A stretch of 51,183 bases of DNA from Eubacteriaceae bacterium (lineage in GTDB: Bacteria; Bacillota; Clostridia; Lachnospirales; Lachnospiraceae): NCBI GenBank assembly GCA_910574915.1, contig CAJTCR010000038.1, positions 1 through 51,183 of the forward strand, in the 5' to 3' direction. Positions 14,518 to 22,500 of this stretch are shown here, in pieces. The notes under the pieces were generated by a model, which did not search any database, had not been told where the DNA came from, and saw only the letters and a program-made list of their open reading frames with translations. Each line of letters opens with the position of its first letter. The stretch's first letter is position 1. The position numbers and the translations under genes are program-made.

Positions 14518-16341
14518 ATGTCTACAAGCAAGCAGATTGACAGGATTTGTTGTGTGATACTTGCGCTTGTAATAATACTGACAACGGGATTTGTATATGC
14601 AGGGCGGTTTGGCGTCAAAGCGGTGTCTGCGATAATGGGCTACGAGAAAAAACTGTTTGATACGACAAGGGTGCATACGATCGACCTCGTGATGGATGAC
14701 TGGGAAGGATTTCTCGATACGTGTGAAAATGAACAGTATGAATGCTGTTCCGTCGTAATCGACAACGAAGCATATAAAAACGTAGCGATTCGAGCAAAGG
14801 GAAACACCTCGCTCAGTATGGTATCCAGATATGGAAACGACCGCTACAGCTTTAAGATCGAGTTTGACCACTATGACCGCGGCAAGACCTATTACGGGCT
14901 GGATAAGCTGAGCCTGAACAACATTATTCAGGACAATACGTACAGCAAGGATTATCTGTCGTATCAAATGATGGGGTATTTTGGAGCAGACGCACCGCTG
15001 TGCAGCTACGTATATATTACTGTAAACGGCGAAGACTGGGGACTTTACCTTGCGGTGGAAGGCGTTGAAGAGAGCTTTTTGGAACGCAATTACGGCAAAG
15101 ATTACGGGAACCTGTATAAGCCGGACAGTACGAACATGGGCGGCGGCAGAGGAAACGGCGGGGCGTTTGATATGGAACGTTTTTCGAAAGAAAAAGGGCA
15201 GACGCCGGAACAAGGAGCAGAAAGCGAGGAGGAAGCAGGAGATGGAATGGTGCCGCCGGAGACGGGAGCCGATGGGATGGTGCCGCCGGAGATGGGAGCC
15301 GATGGGATGGCACCGCCGGAGATGGGAACAGATGGAACGGCGCTGCCGGAGATGGGAACAGATGGAACGGCGCTGCCGGAGATGGGAGCCGATGGGACAG
15401 CGTTGCCAGAGATAGGAGCCGATGGGACAGCGTTGCCAGAGATAGGAGTCGATGGGATGGCACCGCCGGAAATAGGAACAGATGGGATGTCGCCACCGGA
15501 GACAGGAACAGATGATGAAACGGAGGCAGCAGAAAAATTTACAAAACATAAAGTTCCCGGCAGGGGGTTTGGCAACGGCAAAGGCGGAATGCAAAGTGAT
15601 GATGTATGTCTGAACTATACGGACGATCAGTACGAGAGCTACAAAAATATTTTTGAAAACGCAAAGACCGATATTACAGACGCTGATAAAGACCGTCTGA
15701 TCCAGTCGTTAAAAGCGGTGAAGGAAGGCACAGGCATTGCGGAGATAATCGACACGGACGAGGTGATCCGTTACTTTGTCGCACACAACTTTGTATGTAA
15801 TTTTGACAGCTATACGGGTTCGATGGTTCACAATTATTATCTGTATGAGAAGGATGGACAATTATCGATGATCCCGTGGGACTACAATCTTGCGTTTGGC
15901 GGATTTCAGTCTCAGACAGATGCGGACGGGCTGGTGAACTATCCGATTGATACGCCGGTTTCCGGCGGAGAAGTTTCTTCCAGGCCAATGCTTGCGTGGA
16001 TGCTGCAAGACGAAAGTTATTTGGAGCAGTATCATCAGTATTTTTCGGAATTTATCGCGTCATATTTTGAAAGCGGCTATTTTGAGCAGATGTTCGATCA
16101 GGTAACGGCGATGATCGCGCCTTATGTAGAAAAAGACCCGACGAAATTCTGCACCTATGAGCAGTTTGAAACAGGGGCGGAGACATTAAAGCAATTTTGC
16201 CTGCTGCGTGCCGAGAGTATCCGCGGACAGTTGGACGGTGTGATTCCATCTACAGCGGAAGGGCAAAAGCAGGAGGGCGCCTCGCTCATTGACGCTTCTT
16301 CCATTACCATTTCTGATATGGGATCGATGCAAAACAGATAA
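14518..16341 (+). CDS. CotH kinase-family protein with internal repeat insert
   Basis: A 607-aa protein with an N-terminal signal anchor (about 10-28). The CotH kinase fold is split. The first half (about 45-215) has VAIRAKGNTS and KIEFDHYDRGKTYYGLDKLSLNN. The second half (about 360-560) has HNYYLYEKDGQLSMIPWDYN, with the Asp of PWD as candidate catalytic residue. Between them is a low-complexity insert that includes nine 10-residue units of the DGMxPPEMGA type. CotH proteins are atypical kinases that phosphorylate serines of spore-coat or surface proteins. Here the anchor suggests an extracytoplasmic site. Follows VTC and DUF4956 genes; a terminator lies just after the stop. Confidence 0.9.
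   Translation: MSTSKQIDRICCVILALVIILTTGFVYAGRFGVKAVSAIMGYEKKLFDTTRVHTIDLVMDDWEGFLDTCENEQYECCSVVIDNEAYKNVAIRAKGNTSLSMVSRYGNDRYSFKIEFDHYDRGKTYYGLDKLSLNNIIQDNTYSKDYLSYQMMGYFGADAPLCSYVYITVNGEDWGLYLAVEGVEESFLERNYGKDYGNLYKPDSTNMGGGRGNGGAFDMERFSKEKGQTPEQGAESEEEAGDGMVPPETGADGMVPPEMGADGMAPPEMGTDGTALPEMGTDGTALPEMGADGTALPEIGADGTALPEIGVDGMAPPEIGTDGMSPPETGTDDETEAAEKFTKHKVPGRGFGNGKGGMQSDDVCLNYTDDQYESYKNIFENAKTDITDADKDRLIQSLKAVKEGTGIAEIIDTDEVIRYFVAHNFVCNFDSYTGSMVHNYYLYEKDGQLSMIPWDYNLAFGGFQSQTDADGLVNYPIDTPVSGGEVSSRPMLAWMLQDESYLEQYHQYFSEFIASYFESGYFEQMFDQVTAMIAPYVEKDPTKFCTYEQFETGAETLKQFCLLRAESIRGQLDGVIPSTAEGQKQEGASLIDASSITISDMGSMQNR
15241..15510 (+). repeat. Nine in-frame 30-bp tandem repeats in the CotH gene
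   Basis: Nine consecutive units of exactly 30 bp, consensus GATGGGATGGCGCCGCCGGA plus GATGGGAGCC. They encode DG(M/T)(V/A)(P/L)PE(M/I/T)G(A/T/V). Adjacent units differ by one to six bases, and two neighbouring pairs are near-identical. Because the length is a multiple of three, copy number can change without breaking the frame. Confidence 0.95.
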
Positions 16342-16344
16342 AAG

Positions 16345-16389
16345 CACAGCGTAAAAGACAGGAGCTTGTTTTTTACGCTGTGTTTTTGC
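16345..16389 (+). terminator. Terminator after the CotH gene
   Basis: CACAGCGTAAAA pairs with TTTTACGCTGTG at 16373-16384, followed by a T run. It ends the VTC-DUF4956-CotH unit. Confidence 0.85.
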
Positions 16390-16395
16390 TGTACT

Positions 16396-16734
16396 AGTAT
16401 TACAGCGAACAAGTTTGTGTTACTTTGGTAGATTTTTACAAGAAGGGACGCCAGGAGAGAGGAGGGGTACACTCTGGCGGCGTCAGTTCCAGAATGTTAA
16501 GAATTGCTAGGTATCCTGCTGCTATGTTGTGGCTGTGTCCGGTCGCGGCACCTAGTTCGCTGCCTGCTGGCAGCTAAAGGTGCCGCTTGGCTGCGCCCCT
16601 AGTTGTTTTGCAGAATACCAAGCAATTCTAAACATTCTTCCAAAGCCGCCGCCAGAGTGTACCCCTCCTCTCTCCCGGCTGTTCTTCGCAAGTGCTGCCA
16701 AACGAGCCTGATATGGTTTGTTCGCTGTAGTATT
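16396..16734 (+). repeat. Structured inverted-repeat element, copy 1
   Basis: A ~340-nt non-coding element that folds almost end to end. Outer ends 16396-16412 and 16718-16734 pair (15 of 17). A 32-bp stem pairs 16451-16482 with 16647-16678 (one mismatch at 16453). An inner stem pairs about 16491-16514 with 16615-16638. A nested hairpin has GCGGCACCT/AGGTGCCGC with an inner GCTGCC-TGCT-GGCAGC. Copy 2 on the opposite strand has the same plan with a different stem sequence. No open frame in it is protein-like. It may be a structured RNA, or a MITE/foldback-type DNA element. Confidence 0.85.
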
Positions 16735-16788
16735 GGAGTGAATTTTATCTGATTTGCGTTTTCCAAGGAACTTTTTGTTCATGGTAGA

Positions 16789-16835
16789 CAAACCATATTG
16801 AGCTTGTTTCGTAGCATTTACGAAAAGCAGCCGAA
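16789..16835 (-). repeat. Partial copy of the element's 3' tail
   Basis: Read on the minus strand, this contains the tail module of both element copies: CGGCTGC, then CGTAAATGCTACGAAACAAGC, ending in AATATGGTTTG. Copy 1 ends in GATATGGTTTG (16710-16720) and copy 2 in GATATGGTTTG (16850-16840 on minus). It has no hairpin core. It looks like an extra tail left by nested insertion or rearrangement. Confidence 0.65.
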
Positions 16836-16839
16836 CTTT

Positions 16840-17136
16840 CAAACCATATCGGGCTTGTTTTAGTAACACTTACAAAGCGCAGCCGGGAGCGGGGATTGGC
16901 ACACCCTGGCTGCGGCTTTGGAAGAATGATTAGAAGCTCTTGGTATTCTGCAAAATAACCAGGGGCGCAGCCAAGCGCCACCTTTAGCTGCCAGCGGGCA
17001 GCGAACTAGGTGGCGCGACCGTCCACGGCCACAGCGTACCAGCAGAATGCTTAGAGCTTCTTAGCATTCTGGAACGGACGCAGCCAGGGTGTGCCAATCC
17101 CCGCTCCCGGCGTCCCTTCCTGTAAAAATTTACCAA
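16840..17136 (-). repeat. Structured inverted-repeat element, copy 2
   Basis: Opposite-strand homologue of copy 1. Its 32-bp stem pairs 17079-17110 with 16883-16914 perfectly. The nested hairpin reads GCGCCACCT/AGGTGGCGC on the minus strand. The 28-nt outer segment at 17109-17136 matches 16425-16452 of copy 1 in 26 positions, in inverted orientation. The stem sequence differs from copy 1 at eight positions, seven of them matched by a change on the partner arm. The two copies therefore preserve pairing rather than sequence. Confidence 0.85.
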
Positions 17137-17212
17137 TAAAATCCATATTTTCCCTCTCTAGGAGACTTTTGTCGAATTTGTTGTTTATTATACATTATGG
17201 TGAGTTAAATAC

Positions 17213-17241
17213 TTGAGTTCTGTGGATATTATTGCTATAAT
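17213..17241 (+). promoter_or_regulatory. Sigma-A promoter of the sortase gene
   Basis: TTGAGT at 17213-17218, 17-bp spacer, consensus TATAAT at 17236-17241, about 70 bp before the sortase start. It begins just beyond the right end of the structured repeat. Confidence 0.75.
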
Positions 17242-17308
17242 AAAAAAAGCAGTAAACATTAATATGCAAAATGTCGATATTCAATATAAAAATAAAGGAT
17301 TATTATGA

Positions 17309-18901
17309 ATGAAGTGGAATGTAGAATGGGTTGATCTGCAAAATATGGAGCGGATGGTAGCAGAATGCTGGCGTATGAGTGAGCATCAGTTGGATCGATA
17401 TGTCCAAAAGCTGTCGAAGCAGCGTGATTTGGCGTTTGCCGGAGAGCTTGGGATCAAGTTTTTAGAATTGCTGCAAAATGCGACAGACCACGGGAAAATG
17501 CCTGACTGGTCAAAGCTGCAAAAGGACATTCGCCTGATGAAAGATTTGATACAGGATGGACAGGCGCAGCATGATGTTTATTGGAAAAGCCAATACCAGG
17601 AGCTGACAGCAGATACCAGAGCTTATTTTGGAACAGAATTCGGCAGGGCATTTACAGAGCAGATTGCAGAAAAGCTGGATCTTAATATCAGCGACGAGCA
17701 GCGAATGCTGCGAAATGATCTCGGAAAGATCCAGAAAATATGTCAAACTTGTAATTGGGATGACGAGGAGAAAGCAAAAAAAGCTCTGCTGCTGCTGACG
17801 CAGGATGAAAAATACTATTTTTCCAGTTGGCTGGGAGATGCTTTTATTAATGTACTGCAAGAACGTTATGGAAAAAAGGAGGCAGAGGAAAAGTCAGAAT
17901 TAGAAATACAATTCGATACAGCGCAGAAAAAGGATTCATCATTTCCGACAAAAATAATCTGGACGCTGGTGATCTGTGTATCGGTCGGACTGATCTGCGT
18001 GCTGCTGTATCTACAGTCAGATAACGGACAAGGCGTACAAAAGCTTAAAGAGCTGTTCACTGGGATAGTGTCTGAGATAAAATCTGATTCAGATACGGAA
18101 ACAAAAAGCGATAAGATCCTGACAAAGCAGACGGACTATATGCCGCTACAGCAGGCAGCCAGCCAGGCAGAATCCGATGAAGATTTGATGCTGAGTGTGG
18201 CAGTCGCTGGTGCGGATCATACACCGGATCTGGAACCAGAGAATTCGCAGGAGGCACCAGAGCAGAAGATCCTGGCAGAAAATGATGAGAAAGCGGCTAC
18301 GATCCCGGATATTTTGCCGCAGTATCAGTCGTTTCACCACGATTATCCAGATTTGTTCGGGTGGCTGAAAATACCTGGGACGAGCATTGACCATCCGGTC
18401 ATGCAGTCGGACGATGAACAGCGCGGGGAGAAATATTATTACCTGCACCGGGATTATACAGGAAAGCAGAAAGAGGCAGGCTCGCTGTTTGTAGAAAGCA
18501 GCAGCAGTCAGTTTCCGCAGGACAAAAATACGGTAATCTATGGACATAATATGAGCAACGGGCATAATTTCGGGATGCTGGAAAAGTATAAGGATTCGGG
18601 CTTTTTTAAAGAGCATCCAGTCATACAGTATGACACAATCTATGAAACTGGAACTTACCAGATCGTGGCGGTATTGATTACAAGGATCTTGTACCAGGAC
18701 GAAGAAGGCTTTCGCTATTATCGGTTTTACAATTACCATTCCAGGGAGGAGTTTTTGGAATGCGCAGAATTTATCAACAATAACCGATTGTATGATACCG
18801 GCGAAGACTTGCAGTATGGTGACCAGATGATTATGCTGTCGACCTGCGAATATTCCAGGCAAAACGGACGGCTGGTAGTTGTAGCGAAAAAGATTGGATA
18901 G
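17309..18901 (+). CDS. Class B sortase with an N-terminal cytoplasmic domain
   Basis: A 530-aa protein. Residues 1-215 are hydrophilic and mostly helical with no recognised family. One transmembrane helix is at about 216-235, then an acidic linker to about 335. The sortase domain (about 345-530) has YGHNM with His413, LSTCEY with Cys513, and NGRLVVVAKK with Arg521, the catalytic triad. FGWLKIPGTSIDHPVMQ and helix-rich insert FYNYHSREEFLECAEFI point to class B. Typical SrtB is ~250 aa, so the 215-residue cytoplasmic domain is an addition. Co-oriented with the secreted protein at 18914, twelve bases downstream, but that protein has no obvious sorting signal. Confidence 0.88.
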   Translation: MKWNVEWVDLQNMERMVAECWRMSEHQLDRYVQKLSKQRDLAFAGELGIKFLELLQNATDHGKMPDWSKLQKDIRLMKDLIQDGQAQHDVYWKSQYQELTADTRAYFGTEFGRAFTEQIAEKLDLNISDEQRMLRNDLGKIQKICQTCNWDDEEKAKKALLLLTQDEKYYFSSWLGDAFINVLQERYGKKEAEEKSELEIQFDTAQKKDSSFPTKIIWTLVICVSVGLICVLLYLQSDNGQGVQKLKELFTGIVSEIKSDSDTETKSDKILTKQTDYMPLQQAASQAESDEDLMLSVAVAGADHTPDLEPENSQEAPEQKILAENDEKAATIPDILPQYQSFHHDYPDLFGWLKIPGTSIDHPVMQSDDEQRGEKYYYLHRDYTGKQKEAGSLFVESSSSQFPQDKNTVIYGHNMSNGHNFGMLEKYKDSGFFKEHPVIQYDTIYETGTYQIVAVLITRILYQDEEGFRYYRFYNYHSREEFLECAEFINNNRLYDTGEDLQYGDQMIMLSTCEYSRQNGRLVVVAKKIG

Positions 18902-18913
18902 GGAGGAGATCAT

Positions 18914-20926
18914 ATGAACTTATCGTACAAAAAAAAGAAGCAATTTCTAATCACATTTACGCTGTGCTTTGGTTTAATGACGGCTTTTTTTGCAGGCAAA
19001 AACCAGATGCAGGCAAATGCAACCGCACAGGGGATCAATGCCAGATACCGCACGGCACAGGAGATCCGCAGCTATGTGGCGTCAAACAGCGCAAGCATCA
19101 GGGACAACTTTACATTTATCACAGATCCGTATACGGAAGTACCGTATAATCTCGGCAGGCTGACAGACGCAACGCAGCAGTCAGCGCTAAATATGTTGAA
19201 CCAGATTCGTTTTATTGCAGGTATCGCAGACAATGTAACGATATCCACGCAGTTTGCGGAATATGCGCAGGCAGCAGCGCTGGTGCAGTATATTAACGGG
19301 CAGATCTCGCACAATCCTGATCAGCCGTATTCGATGGGGAATACGATGTTTCAGATGGCGCAGCGCGGAGCGGCAGGCAGCAACAATTCATGGGCGACCT
19401 GGGGAAACCGCAGCCTGAATGAGACGATTCTCAATTCTTGGATGGGCAATGCAGACAGCGTAGATATATCCGCGCTGGAAGAGCGCAGATGGCTGCTGAA
19501 TCCGCGGTTAAAGCAGACCGGGTTTGGCGTGGTCAGCGGACTGAAAGGGACGTTCAGCAGCGCTTATGTGAATGATATGACAAACACAACCGCAAATGAA
19601 ACCGGTGTTGCATGGCCGGCACGCACGATGCCAGTGGAATATTTTGCGCCTGAATATCCTTGGAGCTACAGTGTAGGATATGCAGTCAATGCAAATGACC
19701 TGGAAGTTACGCTGCTTCGGTACAGAGATTACAAAACATGGCGCTTTTCTCACAACGGGTCTTCTGACGGGGAACTGTATGTGAATAACAATGCTTACGG
19801 ACAGCCGGGATGTATTATTTTCCGTCCGACGGGGATTGGCGAATACAAGAGCGGGGATTCTTTTCAGGTACGGATTAACGGATCAGGGCTTTCCCTTTCT
19901 TACAATGTAGAATTTTTCAACCTTGGGCTGCCAAGGATCACTTATACGACGAATTTTGACAGTCAGGGCGGCACCGCAGTCTCTTCGATAGTGACAGAAG
20001 AACTGGGCACGATTAATCCGCTTCCGGTTCCGGTAAAGTCAGGGACAGAGTTCCTTGGATGGTACACTTCTCCGAATGGACAGGGCGTTAGGCTGACAGA
20101 GACAACACTGATCAGCAAGAATCAGACCTATTATGCCTATTGGAAAGATACAAAATCGGTGAACAGCCTGACACTTACATACAACGGGTTAAAATATGCA
20201 GGCGCGAACGTGTCGGACGGACTGGTCGTACAGGCAAACTATTCAAGCGGCACTTCAGAACGGGTATATGGCTATTCGCTGTCTCAGAAAACGCTTGCTA
20301 ATGGACAGAACCGAATTGTCGTATCGTACGGCGGGGTTACGGAGACGATCTATATTAATGTAGGAAGTACGTCAGATAATACAACACAGCCAACGGTTCC
20401 GACAGAAGTGGATACGGATTATCATGATATCTTTTTCCATGCAAACGGCGGCAAAAACCTGAATTATCAGAAAATATCGCTTGCAACCGGAGATATCCTG
20501 GATGCGATGCCTACGGTAGAACGGGCAAATTATAAGTTTAAGGGCTGGTATACCAAACCGTCCGGCGGCAGAAAGATCAGCAGGACGACGATCCCAAATT
20601 CAGACTGCGTATTGTACGCACAGTGGATCAGAATTACAAAGCCAAAGCAGATCAGCGCGCCATCCTTTGCGTCCAACGAAAACGGACAGTTAAAAGTACG
20701 GTATGACGCGTTATCTGGAGTAGATGGATATGAAATATCTTATTCTACGAGCAAAGATTTTTCATCCAATACGAAAAAAGTGTCCGCAAATTACGCAACA
20801 AAGACATTAAAAAATCTGAAACGGGGCACAATTTATTATGTAAGAGTGCGCGCGTATAAGGTAGATTCTATGGAACGAAAGATTTATGGCAAATACAGCG
20901 TAGCAAGAGGGGTAAAGGTTTCCTAA
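18914..20926 (+). CDS. Secreted CAP/InlB-repeat/fibronectin III protein
   Basis: A 670-aa exported protein with signal peptide at about 1-35 (KKKK, then a hydrophobic core, cleavage near NAT/A). Residues ~60-240 look like a CAP/SCP-type domain (LNMLNQIRFIAGI, then AALVQYINGQISHNP). Two InlB/Flg_new B-repeats follow: ~355-415 (FDSQGGT to YYAYW) and ~510-575 (FHANGGK to LYAQW). A fibronectin III-like domain is at ~580-670 (GVDGYEISYSTS, then RVRAYK). No LPXTG, NPQTN or charged sorting tail is present, so release or non-covalent wall binding is likely. RBS GGGAGGAG. Confidence 0.82.
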   Translation: MNLSYKKKKQFLITFTLCFGLMTAFFAGKNQMQANATAQGINARYRTAQEIRSYVASNSASIRDNFTFITDPYTEVPYNLGRLTDATQQSALNMLNQIRFIAGIADNVTISTQFAEYAQAAALVQYINGQISHNPDQPYSMGNTMFQMAQRGAAGSNNSWATWGNRSLNETILNSWMGNADSVDISALEERRWLLNPRLKQTGFGVVSGLKGTFSSAYVNDMTNTTANETGVAWPARTMPVEYFAPEYPWSYSVGYAVNANDLEVTLLRYRDYKTWRFSHNGSSDGELYVNNNAYGQPGCIIFRPTGIGEYKSGDSFQVRINGSGLSLSYNVEFFNLGLPRITYTTNFDSQGGTAVSSIVTEELGTINPLPVPVKSGTEFLGWYTSPNGQGVRLTETTLISKNQTYYAYWKDTKSVNSLTLTYNGLKYAGANVSDGLVVQANYSSGTSERVYGYSLSQKTLANGQNRIVVSYGGVTETIYINVGSTSDNTTQPTVPTEVDTDYHDIFFHANGGKNLNYQKISLATGDILDAMPTVERANYKFKGWYTKPSGGRKISRTTIPNSDCVLYAQWIRITKPKQISAPSFASNENGQLKVRYDALSGVDGYEISYSTSKDFSSNTKKVSANYATKTLKNLKRGTIYYVRVRAYKVDSMERKIYGKYSVARGVKVS

Positions 20927-20948
20927 GCATGTAGGGCAGGATGTATTA

Positions 20949-21042
20949 GAAAAAGCTGTTGGAGCAGCAGGTGCAGACAGAGGATTGTAAACAGGAAAGG
21001 GTGCAGTTCTTAGAAGTCCATCTGCTGTACAGCAGCTTTTTC
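20949..21042 (+). other. Long imperfect hairpin between the CAP gene and nfeD-like gene
   Basis: GAAAAAGCTGTTGGAGCAGC at 20949 pairs imperfectly with GCTGTACAGCAGCTTTTTC ending at 21042 (about 24 bp with a few mismatches). The right arm holds a CTGCTG/CAGCAG palindrome followed by CTTTTTC. It may be a leaky terminator or a processing site ahead of the gene at 21061. Confidence 0.5.
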
Positions 21043-21060
21043 GCAACAGGAGGAAAACAT

Positions 21061-21522
21061 ATGTCAGAATTTTTATTATCACCTGTAGCGATATGGCTGG
21101 CATTGATGATTATTTTTATAGTTGTCGAGATTATCACAGTCGGACTTACAAGTATCTGGTTTGCCGGAGGAGCGTTTGCGTCATTGATCCTTGCGTTAGC
21201 CGGGTGGAATCCGGTGATACAGATTGTATTGTTTTTTGCCGTATCTTTTGTGCTTTTGTTTTTTACAAAGCCGTTTGTGTTAAAATATGTAAAGCCGCAT
21301 AATGTAAAAACTAATTATGAGGAAATGATAGGAAAAGAGGTCCGCGTAACTACGCGGATTGATAACCGGCAAGGAACCGGGACAGCAGTGTTTAACGGAC
21401 AGGAGTGGACGGCAAGAAGTATGGTTTATGATCTTGTGATTGAAGCGGGAACGATGGTACAGGTTGCAGAGATCAAAGGGGTAACACTGTATGTACACAG
21501 TAAAATGCAGGAGGAACGTTAG
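21061..21522 (+). CDS. NfeD-family membrane protein
   Basis: A 153-aa protein with membrane helices at about 8-30, 36-52 and 56-75, and a C-terminal OB-fold of the NfeD type. The sequence YEEMIGKEVRVTTRIDN, then GTAVFNGQEWTARS and AGTMVQVAEIKGVTLYV, fits that fold. NfeD proteins usually work with slipin/SPFH membrane proteins, but none is adjacent. ATG 21061 follows AGGAGG; the frame is open further upstream without support. The stop directly abuts the next ATG. Confidence 0.88.
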   Translation: MSEFLLSPVAIWLALMIIFIVVEIITVGLTSIWFAGGAFASLILALAGWNPVIQIVLFFAVSFVLLFFTKPFVLKYVKPHNVKTNYEEMIGKEVRVTTRIDNRQGTGTAVFNGQEWTARSMVYDLVIEAGTMVQVAEIKGVTLYVHSKMQEER

Positions 21523-22500
21523 ATGCCAGGGTTTATGACACACTATTTATTTGGCGTAAAAAATCTGCAACAGATCAGGCAAAATGGAGAATGCCGGACG
21601 CTGTTGGAAAGTATTGATCGCAATAAGACAGTATTTCAGCTTGGACTGCAAGGCCCGGATATTTTTTTCTATCATCTGGCTTCGCAGCTTCGCACGGTGC
21701 GGCCAGGATCGATTGTGCATAAGCGATGGACAGGTGCGTTTTTAAAAAGTCTGATCGAAGCGCCAGAAATATTTTGGGAAGAACAAAAGCGGCGGACCGC
21801 GCAGGCGTATGCGGCAGGATTTCTGGGACATTATATTTTGGACACGCAGATGCACCCATATGTATATGACCTGACCGGAGTCGGCAGGCTGCTGAAAAAG
21901 AAAGGCTATGCAGACCATATTGCGCTGGAAACCGACATTGATGCCTGCCTGCTGAAGCGGTATGCCAAATGCCTGCCGTCCGCGTTTCCTTATGGAAAGA
22001 CGATTGCGTTTGACGCTAAGACACGGGCTGTGACAGCCGATATTTTGTACTACGCTTATGAGACGGTATTTCCAGAGCTGTCACTTACAAAAGGATTTTT
22101 ATCCAGGGCGGTTCGTTCGATGCAAATCGGGACGCGGCTGACTTATAATCCGCATAATTACAAGCGCCAGGTGGCAGAAGCTGTGGAGCGTGTTATTTTT
22201 GGCAGGCGGGAGATCTCTCCGGTGATTCCAAGCGATGGGATAAAAAGCTTTCAAGATCCGCTGAACTTAGGGCACAGGCAATGGAAAAATCCGTGGAATC
22301 CGCGGCAGTGCTGTACAGACAGTGTGCCGCAGATGATAAAAAAAGCCTCCCTAAGATATCAGAAGGCTCTTTGGCAGCTAGACTGCCTGTATCAGACAGG
22401 TATTTATCAGGAACAGTACAATGCTGTCTTAGACAGGCTATGCCGCTTTTTGGGCAACCAGTCGTTTCATAGCGGCTTGGACTGGATTTATGGTGAATGA
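21523..22500 (+). CDS. Zinc-dependent phospholipase C-like protein
   Basis: A 325-aa cytoplasmic-looking protein. MTHYLFG at the N-terminus, LGLQGPDIFFYH near 44-55, and GHYILDTQMHPYVYDL near 108-123 supply the His and Asp residues that bind zinc in the phospholipase C/S1-P1 nuclease fold. No signal peptide is visible, unlike secreted toxins such as alpha-toxin. Members of this family are common and uncharacterised in Lachnospiraceae. RBS GGAGGAACG. The last 13 bases overlap the convergent dehydrogenase gene. Confidence 0.75.
   Translation: MPGFMTHYLFGVKNLQQIRQNGECRTLLESIDRNKTVFQLGLQGPDIFFYHLASQLRTVRPGSIVHKRWTGAFLKSLIEAPEIFWEEQKRRTAQAYAAGFLGHYILDTQMHPYVYDLTGVGRLLKKKGYADHIALETDIDACLLKRYAKCLPSAFPYGKTIAFDAKTRAVTADILYYAYETVFPELSLTKGFLSRAVRSMQIGTRLTYNPHNYKRQVAEAVERVIFGRREISPVIPSDGIKSFQDPLNLGHRQWKNPWNPRQCCTDSVPQMIKKASLRYQKALWQLDCLYQTGIYQEQYNAVLDRLCRFLGNQSFHSGLDWIYGE

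Noticed and set aside
14458..15594. Long antisense frames opposite the CotH gene
   Set aside because: Generated by the 30-bp repeats read backwards; the sense strand carries the recognisable CotH motifs.
16552..16981. Minus-strand open frames across the structured repeat
   Set aside because: They run through hairpin arms, which are self-complementary, and the two frames are mirror products of the repeat. No ribosome sites.
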